Shown piece by piece: positions 55,701-64,000 of a stretch of DNA of 64,000 nucleotides. Source of the stretch: Lonicera japonica. Its lineage: Eukaryota; Streptophyta; Magnoliopsida; Dipsacales; Caprifoliaceae. The stretch lies in assembly GCA_021464415.1 (NCBI GenBank), contig CM038469.1, forward strand, positions 13,494,501-13,558,500, written 5' to 3'. The notes under the pieces are model-generated. The model made no database searches, had not been told where the DNA came from, and worked only from the letters and a program-made list of their open reading frames with translations. A program made the position numbers and the translations under genes. How positions within the stretch are numbered: position 1 is the first letter of the stretch; every line of letters starts with the position of its first letter.

Positions 55701-57494
55701 ATTTTATACAGATTCATCCAGTGGTATCACGTCTATGCGCCTCAATTGAGGGCACAAGCCCTGCACGCTTGGCTGATTGTTTAGGGCTTGACTCATCCAA
55801 GGTATGCGCCATCTTCTTGCTCGTCTTTGCACTAATGGCGGCATTTATTTGATATTTCATTTATAATTAACATCATAAATGCTGGTTTGTTTTTAGTTCC
55901 AAAGCAAATCAATTGAAGCCGTCAACAATGAACCTTCCACCTCACTTTTGGGTTCGGTAGATGATGAGGAGAGGTAATTATGTCGTCTAAAATTGCTGTT
56001 ATGTTTTTCCCTAGTAAAATTTTCACAAAATCTTCAAATCATTGAAGGTCCCTATTTACACCTAAAATTTATATCATGTGTATATTTAAATCCTATCTGA
56101 TCCATATTGCATTTGTTGGTAGCTAGAAAAAAATTGATAGTTTTGGTGCTTATTTAGTTTATAGGCATTCCATTATTTTCCTTAATACTTTTAAAATTGA
56201 TTATTTTGGAGATATACATTACTTTCTTGGCCTAATATCACCATTAACGTTACTTGATATGAGTTGTAGATACAAGGGCTGTGAGCCTCTGACTTTGTCG
56301 TGTCCAAATTGCTCTGGGACTTTTGACTGCCCAACTGTGTTCAGTTCCATATGTTCATCAATCAATGAAAAGCCAACGGACCCACAAGACGGATTATCAA
56401 CTAGCAATTTCTGGAGCAAATTACAATGTCCTAAATGCCCAGATGAAGGCGACTCCGGTAGAGCGTCTGCTGCATTAATAGCTAACCAGGTAATTTGTCA
56501 TAAATTTTCTCATAAGTTAGTTTCTTAAGAATTGACTTAATTACATAAATGTACTTTTTATATTTGTTAATTCTTTTAACCTTTTTTTTTTAATTAAATA
56601 GCATAATCAACAATTGAGGAATAACGAATTGGGGTCTTACTATCTTGTGACTATAATTTGCTGAAGATGTGTAGTTAAACAAATACTTGTTTCTGTCAGG
56701 TTAAAAGACAAGCAGAAGGATTCATTGCAAGATACTACAAAGGCTTAATGACGGTATATACTTCCAATTTATTTGCTGAAGTATTAGACTGGTGCTTAGT
56801 ACTCTATGAGTGTAGCTATAGACATAATGAACTGATAATTATTTTTAATATATAGTGTGACGATGAAACTTGTAAGTACACTACCCGAAGTCTGAACTTG
56901 CGAGTAATTGGCGACTCTGAGAGAGGAACTGTTTGTCCAAACTACCCTCGTTGTAATGGACGTCTTGTGAGAAAGGTATTCATATCTCCCACAAATTCTA
57001 AATATTATATTCGGCTACGTATGCGTGCTCGTGTTTATGAGAAATGCTTTGTCAAAGCAATATTGGCTTTTGCCAGAGCAAATGTTGCGTTGATTTGTTG
57101 TACATCAAGCTTTAATAGCATCTTTACTATTCGATCACCTAAACATTATCTGCAAAATTTATTTCTTTTAGTATACGGAAGCGGATCTGTACAAGCAGCT
57201 CTCTTATTTTTGCTACTTGTTGGACACCGTACGCTGCGTTGAAAAGGTTAATTCCTTATCTATTTCATCAAGCCATATTTTGTGCTATTTATATGATAAT
57301 AAAGGGAGAGCTTTTGCTTACTTCGAGCTTTTGTGTGGTGTGTACAGATAGAGGCCAAGGTTAGAATACCAGTTGAGAAAGAGCTTGCAAGAATAAGGCC
57401 TATGGTTGAATTGGCAGCATCAACTGTCCGGAAGATGAGGGATAGGTGTGCTTATGGGTGGGTGCAGCTCAAGGACCTTATTGTCACCATTTAA
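43769..57494 (+). CDS. POLA1: DNA polymerase alpha catalytic subunit (ICU2/POLA1-like)
   Basis: 31 exons join to about 1536 residues, near the size of Arabidopsis ICU2: 43769-44890, 45715-45885, 45962-46045, 46180-46254, 46736-46800, 48576-48666, 49078-49266, 49618-49781 (3' border uncertain), 49932-50046, 50522-50701, 50790-50903, 51453-51572, 51670-51993, 52124-52216, 53162-53280, 53399-53471, 53573-53629, 53749-53841, 54517-54639, 54736-54833, 54972-55017, 55095-55208, 55335-55418, 55493-55606, 55712-55801, 55897-55973, 56270-56489, 56700-56753, 56856-56975, 57172-57246, 57348-57494. It extends RNA-DNA primers with primase at nuclear replication forks. Visible: N-terminal DTLSEDEY domain; the degenerate exonuclease [12 protein letters not shown]; family-B motifs [11 protein letters not shown] (about 928-938), KLTANSMYG (about 1003) and catalytic YGDTDS (about 1055); and two C-terminal Cys4 clusters (CPNC/CPKC, then CDDETC to CPNYPRC) that bind Zn and the B subunit/primase. 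The reading frame looks intact. Confidence 0.95.
46277..46472 (+). mobile_element. Intronic MITE, copy 2 of a two-copy family
   Basis: It lies in polymerase alpha intron 4, about 20 bp after the donor. It shares TTTAAAATTGGATGACTTAG, AGATTTTGACATATRGTGTT and GATTTCTTCAACT with the reverse complement of 11976-12168. Its ends (CTCTAGAGTGATTTCAGTCA and, inverted, TCTAGAGAGTTGAAGAAATC) are partly complementary. Confidence 0.6.
47308..47857. mobile_element. hAT-type MITE in polymerase alpha intron 5
   Basis: An exact 8-bp duplication ATTTTTCC lies at 47300-47307 and 47858-47865. Terminal inverted repeats are CAGTGTTCTAAAAATC and, reverse-complemented, CAATGTTCTAAAAATC. Subterminal arrays of CCTAGGCG/CGCCTAGG motifs flank a less repetitive centre. 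It is 550 bp and has no transposase. The 8-bp duplication and CAGTG-like ends identify the hAT superfamily. Confidence 0.92.
48145..48530 (+). mobile_element. 5'-truncated LINE fragment with poly-A tail
   Basis: The plus strand encodes the last residues of a LINE ORF2 ([17 protein letters not shown], then LASLWAYSS and a stop at about 48333). A 3' UTR and an A14 tail at 48517-48530 follow. A-rich flanks ending in TTCCT (48133-48147) and ATCCT (about 48520-48534) look like the target duplication. It is inserted in intron 5 of the polymerase gene in the sense direction, with its tail about 45 bp from the exon 6 acceptor. It is not the same copy as the large LINE. Confidence 0.82.
50954..51150. 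mobile_element. Stowaway-like MITE in polymerase alpha intron 11
   Basis: Left end CTGCCTCCTTGTCAGAAAG, then ATAGTC; right end in reverse complement ATCCCTCCATCTCGAGAAG, then ATAGTT. A TA precedes the left end at 50952-50953. Inner inverted AAAGATAGTC blocks support a foldable 200-bp Stowaway-type element. Confidence 0.6.
53925..54200 (-). mobile_element. TRIM-like miniature retroelement in polymerase alpha intron 18
   Basis: On the minus strand TGTTGAAGAGCATGATATCC (about 54175-54198) is repeated as TGTTGAAGAGCATAATATCA (about 53947-53970). Just after the first copy, TTGGTAGCAGAGC resembles the primer-binding site complementary to initiator tRNA-Met, with one mismatch. Before the second copy GTGAGGGGGAG is a polypurine tract. 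Direct terminal repeats, PBS, a short non-coding centre and a PPT are the parts of a TRIM. A GATTCAAATCC B-box-like motif also allows a tRNA-derived SINE reading. Confidence 0.5.
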
Positions 57495-58352
57495 CTCTGC
57501 TAATTTGACAAATCGGTTGATCTGGAAGGTCAAAGAGCCTGAAGTATTACTAGAGGATTTGTAATTATGTGTAGAATTTTCATTTTTGTAGATTAATTTG
57601 TATTTCAATGTTGCTAAAGCTCATAAATCGAGTGTGCGAGTCGTAGTCACCCTGTATTAAGACAAAGTATATTACTCCGATCGAAATAACATTTTAAGGA
57701 CACTTTATGTTATCTTTGCTTACATTATTTGTTGACAGTTTGCGATACCTTTTCAAGTTTTAGCTTGCTGTTTCAAGTTTAATTTTGAAATCCAAAATCA
57801 CAATTTTATAAATTAAAAGTTATTATTCATTTTTTTTTTGATACATTCATTTTAATGATTTAACAATGCAGCTTTCTATTATATTTTTAAATACTGCGAT
57901 TGTATTGAATTTTATGATATTAATTATGTAAATTTTATAATTTACTCGTTAGTTATATTACCGTTGATGCATTCTTCAAAATTGTAGAAGTTTGAGTGGC
58001 GGTCCAAGCTAACACTGTTTTGTTACAAGGCTGGCTAGCCCGGTCCGAACCGAGTTGGGCCACGGAGAAGAAGCCCAAAAAATTAAAATGCATAAAACAA
58101 GTAGGAGGAATGTGCAATAATGTGAAAATTTAAGGGAGCAAACTCGAAGACAAAAATAACACCACCTTATTTTCCTCTTTCTCCTTCCTCTCTATTGCAA
58201 AAAAGTTTTCTTTTTTTCTCTCTCCTCTTCTCCTTCGACTTAAGAGAGCAAGCAAGTAGGGCTTCTCTGACGTCCTCGTAATCGATCTCTCCCTCCCCGG
58301 CGCACGTTAGCAACGCCCCGTTCTGTATTATACAATTATAGATATATCCCAG
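57495..58352 (+). other. Polymerase alpha 3' end and promoter of the next gene
   Basis: The polymerase 3' UTR probably ends around 57600-57680. AT-rich sequence then leads to a promoter with TGGGCC (58056-58061), a site II-type motif, and a CT-rich leader (about 58160-58300: TTTCTCTCTCCTCTTCTCC) preceding the next gene's first, non-coding exon. Confidence 0.5.
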
Positions 58353-58536
58353 GTAAGCTCCTTATCCTACGCGCATTTCCATTCCAGCTTATATTTCCCA
58401 ATTTAGCCCTAAATTCAAAGAACAACATTTCGAAACCCTAATCAAATCAAATAATCCAGCTTTGATCTTCATTAAAAAAATTGAATTGCTTGCCATGGAT
58501 CGTTTCCTTTTTTTAATTGCTGTTGTTGTTAATTAG
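58353..58536 (+). other. 5'-UTR intron of the large low-complexity protein gene
   Basis: The donor CAG then GTAAGC at 58353 and the acceptor TTGTTAATTAG ending at 58536 bracket a 184-bp T-rich intron in the leader, 204 bp before the start codon at 58741. This is inferred from splice motifs. Confidence 0.6.
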
Positions 58537-58740
58537 GTTCCGAGCGGGTTCCTGGTATTTGATTTTTTGACTGCAAAATTAAAATAAAAAAATAAAAGCT
58601 GTGAGATCTGCCGAGGGGAAACCGTACAAATCGATTCGCGGGGAGAGATAATAGTGCGGTTAGGGTTTTGAACTTTTGATGCGTTGTTGTGGTTTGGAAT
58701 CCGCCGGACCAGTATTGGTTAGGGTTCGGACATTTCTGAA

Positions 58741-61700
58741 ATGGCCAATCATGGCAGCGTCGGGAACAAGTTTGTCTCTGCGAATCTGAACAAGTCCTAT
58801 GGACAACAGCAATCTTATTTTCATCATTCACCTTATAGTGGAAGCAATTATGGACAGGCTGCTGCTGGTCGTGGCCGGTCTAGTCCTGCAGGCGGAGGAG
58901 GAGGTGGTGGTGGAGGAATGGTGGTACTATCGCGGCCTCGGAGTTCACAGAAAGCTGTGCCAAAGCTTTCTGTTCCACCCCCCTTGAATTTGCCTTCTAT
59001 GAGGAAAGAACATGAGAAATTCGATTTGTCAGGATCAGGTGGTGGGGCTGCTGGCGGTGCCGGTTCGGGGAATGGTTCTAGGCCGAATTCTTCCAGTATG
59101 GGTTGGACGAAGCCGGGGGTTGTTACGCCCCAAGTGAAAGATGGGAGTGGTGATTCTTCACAAGTGGTTGATGGTGTGGAACAGAGTGTTGCAACTGATG
59201 GGGTTTCGAGGGGGAGTGGCAGTTATGTGGTGCCTTTGGCTCGCATGGGTGGTGTTCGGCATCCGGTTACCGGTTCAGCTCAAGCTTATCCAACACGAGT
59301 GGAGAAAGCCATGGTATTGAGGGGCGAAGATTTTCCTTCTTTGCAGGCTGCCTTGCCTTTACCTACGAGTTCTGGGCCCGTGCAGAAACAAAAAGAAAGC
59401 TCCCATAAGAAGCAGAAGCAGGCAGCGGCTGAGGAGTCGTCTGGCGAGCAGAGTGACAGTTACCGTTTGAGTTCGCCAGTTCACATGCGTCCACAGGGGC
59501 AGTCTTCATATCCAAGGGTTTCGAGTGAATTGAAGGAAAATGGTGCCAATAGATTTGGCAGTTCACGTATGGCTGATCAGCCACGAAAGCAGGAGTACTT
59601 CCCAGGCCCACTGCCGCTGGTTCGGTTGAATCCGAGATCTGATTGGGCTGACGATGAGCGAGATACAGGTCATGGAATTGCAGACAGGGGTAGAGACCAG
59701 GGGTTTACTAAAACTGAAGCTTATTGGGATAGGGAATTTGAAATGCCCAGGGGCAGTCTTCTACCACACAAACCCCCTAATAATCTATTTGAAAGGCCGG
59801 GTCAGCGTCGTGAAGAAATCGGGAAGGGTTCTTCCAGTGAAGTCCTCAAAGTTGAAACCGATCACAGAGATTTGAGAACGCCTAGCAGGGAAGGTAATAC
59901 GTGGAGAAGTTCCCCGGTTCGAAAGGATGCGCAACAAGTTGTAAATGACAGAATCGATATTGGCAGGCCAACTGGTTTTAATAGGGATACAGTAATGGAG
60001 AATAAATACACTCCACCGCTTTTTGGAGACAATACTCGGGAGGGAGGAGTCAAAGGAAACCGGGACTCTGCATTTAAGAGGATGGATGCCGACCATGTAC
60101 AAGAAGGGAGGCAGCACTGGAATAACACGGTGGGATCATTTAGCAACCGAGGAGCTGAGCGGAACACACGAGACAGATATGGCGCTGAGCAATCCAGTAG
60201 ACATGGGGTTGATGCTTTCAATAAACCAACTGTTTCCAAGCCCTCATTTTCTTCTGGTGGTAAAGGGTTTCCTATTAGTGATCCAATTCTGAATTTCGGT
60301 CGGGAAAAACGGGTATATTCAAAGAGTGAGAGACCTTACGTTGAGGATCCTTTCCTGAAAGATTTTGGCTCTGCTAGTTATGATGGAAGTGATCCCTTTT
60401 CTGGGGGTCTTGTCGGAGTTATTAAAAGGAAAAAAGACGTGGTTAAACCAAATGATTTCCATGACCCTGTACGGGAATCTTTTGAAGCTGAACTTGAGAG
60501 AGTTCAAAAGATGCAAGAGATGGAGCGCCAGAGGATCATTGACGAACAAGAAAGAGCTTTGGAGCAAGCTCGGAGAGAAGAGGAAGAGAGACAGAGGCTG
60601 ATTAGGGAAGAGGAGGAACAGCAGAGAAGGATGGAAGAAGAAGCTCGAGAGGCTGCTTGGAGAGCGGAACAGGAGAGATTGGAAGCTATTCGAAAAGCTG
60701 AAGAGCAAAAGATAGCTAGAGAAGAGGAGAAAAAGAGGATCTTTATCGAGGAAGAGAGGAGAAAAGAAGCTGCTAAACAAAAGCTTCTAGAATTGGAGGC
60801 TCGGATTGCGAGGCGACAATCTGAAACGGCAAAGATTGATAATTCTACTGCTGCTGCTGCTGCTACTACTGTGTCAGATGAGACAGTGTTAGCCAGTGTG
60901 AAGGAAAAATATACCTCTCGGGAAACGGATCTAGATAGCTGGGAAGATGGTGAGAGAATGGTGGAGAGGATAACAACTTCAGCTTCTTCTGATTCACCTG
61001 TTTTGAATAGACCATTTGAGAGTTCTAGGCCTCATCATCCTTCAAGAGAAGGTTCCTCTGGCTTTGCAGATGGAGGAAAATTTGTTAATTCGTGGAGGAA
61101 GGATGTATTTGAGAATGGGAACAGTTCGTCATTTTCTAGGAAAGAATTCCATGGAGGAGCGGGGTACATGTCTTCTTCTAGGGCTTATTTCAAAGGTGGG
61201 GTGCAAGAACCTCACTTGGATGAATTCGCTCATCTTAAAGAGCAGGGGTGGAATCCTTACGGTGATGCTGACCCTTATAATAAAAATAGGGAGATTGAAT
61301 CGGATTTTTATGAAAATGTAGGTGACAGATATGGTATTGGATGGGGCCACCAGGGCCAACGGTGGTATCCGAATTCCGAGGCAGATGACTTTTATTCCTA
61401 TGGGAGGCCACGATTCTCAATGAGACAGCCTCGTGTCCTCCCCCCTCCATCACTATCTTCTATGCACAAAGCTTCCTCCATAGGTGAGAATGAACGCCCC
61501 GGCCCTTCGAATTCCCAAGGAAATGAAATGCATTATAATCATGCTGCAAGAAACGAATCTTCTTTGCATACAGGGTATTATGATGGTCCACAAGAAAATC
61601 TTGAAACTTCTGATATCATTGATGAGTTGGAAGAATCTCGAAATTCTCCAGTTATACCCGCTACTACAAGGTGTGATTCACAATCTTCGCTTTCTGTTTC

Positions 61701-64000
61701 AAGCCCCCCTACCTCTCCTACTCAACTTTCCCATGATGAGTTGGAAGAATCTCGAAATTCTCCAGTTATACCTGCTGCAGCAGAAGGAAAAGAGATGAAT
61801 CTTTATGGTAATGAATCTGTCGTCTCAAATGAAAAGGCTGGAAAAGATGCTATGTTGTCAGCACAAAGTTCTATCACTGCTGATGAGGATGAAGAATGGA
61901 CTGTTGAGAATAATGAAGAGCTGCAGGAGCAAGAAGAGTATGATGAGGATGAAGATGGTTTTCAAGAAGAAGACGAAGTGCATGAAGTTTATGACGAAAA
62001 TCTTGAGATGAGTCGGGAATTCGAACACGTAGATCTGGAGGGGAAAGACTCATCTCATATGGACAACTTGGTCTTAGGCTTTGATGAGGGTGTTGAAGTT
62101 GGAATACCTAGTGATGAGCTTGAAAGAGATTTGAGGAGTGAAGAAACTAAATTTGGAATAACTGAAGTTTCTGCTAGTATTGTAGAAGAACGGAGATCTG
62201 TTGATGGGATACAAGGTGATGGACAGAACAATCATCATGTGGACGATTCTCCTTGCGTGAGCACCGACAGTACTTCTAAGAGGATTTATGAAATTGAAAA
62301 AGTGATCCAAGATTCAGTTAGTCCACCTGTTATTGCTCCTCAACCGTTAACAGCACCCGATATTTTGGACGGCAATGACGTTACTAGTGGTTCTGGTCTA
62401 TCTGCCCAGCACACAATCTCATCTTCAGTTGACATGGCATTGAATTCTTCTTCTGGTGTATCTTCGGTTCCAAATCAAGCCGATTTACCTGTTAGACTTC
62501 AGTTTGGACTATTTTCTGGTCCTTCTCTAATACCGTCCCCGGTTCCAGCTATACAGATTGGTTCTATACAGATGCCTCTCCACCTTCATCCCCCAATTGG
62601 TCCATCCATTGGTCACTCACAACCTCCTCTTTTCCAGTTTGGTCAGCTTAGGTATAATACATCTCCTCCTGTTCCACAAGGAGTTATGCCAATGGCCCCT
62701 CAGTCGATGTCTTTTGTTCAGCCCAACACGCAGACCCGTTATAATTTGAGTCAGAACTCGGGAACTTCTCTTCCTATTGAGCCCAATCAAGACAATTCTG
62801 CTCATAATGTGATGAAAAATGAGGTGCCATCTCTTTCAGTTAATAGCCAGCCTGATGTTTCAAGATTGATGGATCTGCCTGATGAGAATGGAGCAAAGAA
62901 GTCCAATTCATTTTCTGTAAGGGGATCTGAAGGCCATCTGCAATCTGCTACAGGATCATTGCAATCTAGTGAAAAAGATTTTAATGTGTCTAAGAATCAG
63001 GGATCGTCATCTGGTAACAAGGGGAAAAAAGTTGCCTATTCGGTCAAGAATTCTGGCTTCAGATCATCCTTTCGGGCTTCTGATGATTCTCGGGCAGATT
63101 TTAGTGGATTTCAGAGGAGACCTCAACGTCCAATCCAACGAACCGAGTTTCGTATTCGGGACAATACCAACAGGAATCAATCATTGAGCTCTGCTTCTTC
63201 TAACAACTCAGAGCTTGATGCGAAGTCCAGTAAAAATGGCAAAGGTGTGGGAGTTTATACGGGAAGTGGATTTAAACGAGGCACCATGCTGACTAAACCA
63301 CTTAAGCAGATAGTTGAATCAGAAAGCTTGAGCTCTGGTCCAATACAGGACATGAATTCTGAGAGCAGATCTGGGAAAGGAATTGCAAAAGAACCATTAA
63401 TGAGGAGTCAGGGTATTGCACACCCTGATCTGGGACACCTAAAAAGGAACATTTCTCAAGAGGATGTTGATGCTCCTTTGCAAAGTGGCATTGTTCGTAT
63501 TTTTGAACAACCGGGCATAGAAGCTCCCAGTGATGAAGATGACTTTATTGAGGTGAGGTCGAAAAGGCAAATGCTGAATGATCGTCGTGAACAGCGAGAA
63601 AAGGAAATCAAGGCAAAGTCTCGGGTCTCAAAGGTGTCAATTCACATTCCATGTTTTGGTTATTATATATGTGTATGTGTGTGTGTGTGATTTTGCAATG
63701 AAGTGCATGTTGTTTAATATAGTTGTTTTTTGACAGGCACCACGCAAACCTCGTTCTTCTGCTGCTTCAAGTACCGTGGTCTCAACCAGCCCAAACAAAA
63801 TTTCTACATCATTGGGTGCAGGAGAAGCATCAAACATTCGCACTGATTTTGTTCCCTCTGAAGGGCAAGGCTTAGTGAATAAAGAAGGGTCCACATGTTT
63901 TTCCACAGTGGTTTCCCAACCATTGGCTCCCATTGGAACTCCTTCTGTGAATGCTGATACTCAGGCTAATACAAGATCACACTCAATCAAGTATACATAC
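58741..64000 (+). CDS. Large low-complexity coiled-coil protein, At3g50370-like (partial)
   Basis: The first coding exon is 58741-63633 (1631 codons). After a GT-AG intron (63634-63736) exon 2 (APRKPRSSAASS...) runs off the window. The N terminus (MANHGSVGNKFVSANLNKSY) has a Gly run and then VVLSRPRSSQKAVPKLSV and LNLPSMRKEHEKFD. This resembles the BAT2/PRRC2 N-terminal type shared with plant MOS1-like proteins and matches what I recall of Arabidopsis At3g50370. It next has an RG/S-rich disordered region with GEDFPSLQAALP, a long charged coiled coil rich in E, R and Q (about residues 577-695), a DEDEEWTVE and poly-acidic stretch (about 1045-1090), and a Pro/Gln-rich region. A 14-residue motif (DELEESRNSPVIPA) occurs twice, 38 residues apart. 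Function is not established; PRRC2-type proteins associate with RNA granules or translation factors. Confidence 0.85.

Noticed and set aside
59363..59611. Minus-strand and alternate-plus frames in the 58.7-63.7 kb exon
   Set aside because: One continuous 1631-codon sense frame explains the region; the others are frame shadows.
60319..60780. 153-codon antisense frame rich in Ser, Phe and Leu
   Set aside because: It is the complement of the Glu/Arg-rich coiled-coil repeat of the sense gene; composition alone explains it.

Overview
The window is nuclear DNA of a flowering plant, most likely a eudicot. It has intron-rich genes with GT-AG splicing, AT-rich intergenic sequence, plant-specific families (remorin, a plant-type MAPKKK, an ICU2-like DNA polymerase alpha) and a dense load of plant MITEs, a LINE, a solo LTR and microsatellites. 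The species cannot be fixed from sequence alone. No rRNA, tRNA, CRISPR array or bacterial-type feature was seen.

Layout: (1) 1-3.4 kb is AT-rich intergenic sequence with a foldback element and a Stowaway-type MITE. (2) 3.4-8.9 kb, plus strand, is a remorin-family gene whose conserved cysteine-containing C-terminal anchor is shifted out of frame by one base. (3) 11.5-15.9 kb, minus strand, is a 13-exon gene for a three-RRM RNA-binding protein, with one GC-AG intron. (4) 15.9-18.9 kb holds two foldback elements, one carrying a promoter-like cassette between duplicated flanks. (5) 19.3-27.7 kb is one degenerate LINE on the minus strand, bounded by a 15-bp target-site duplication and interrupted by a hAT-type MITE and a 2-kb solo LTR. 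(6) 27.7-38.6 kb is a repeat-rich gene desert with a Tourist-type MITE, a Myb/SANT-like gene fragment and a 1.7-kb tandem duplication. (7) 38.7-40.1 kb, plus strand, is an intronless MAPKKK17/18-like kinase with G-box/ABRE motifs upstream and a one-base frameshift. (8) 43.5-57.5 kb, plus strand, is the complete 31-exon DNA polymerase alpha catalytic subunit gene, with an E2F-type site upstream and five transposon-derived insertions in introns. (9) 58.2 kb to the right edge, plus strand, is the 5' part of a gene for a very large, low-complexity, coiled-coil protein of the At3g50370-like family.

The five genes are functionally unrelated (membrane scaffold, RNA binding, stress kinase signalling, DNA replication, probable RNA/stress-related scaffold), as is usual in plants. 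The most informative parts are the reconstructable layers of transposon insertion, a dispersed palindromic repeat that recurs across the window in intergenic and intronic sites, and two independent one-base frameshifts at otherwise intact conserved genes. The frameshifts may be real or may be uncorrected assembly errors. I did not find a convincing new multi-gene system. The best candidates for undescribed structure are the cassette-bearing foldback element at 15.9-17.5 kb, the hairpin array inside the solo LTR and the dispersed palindrome family.
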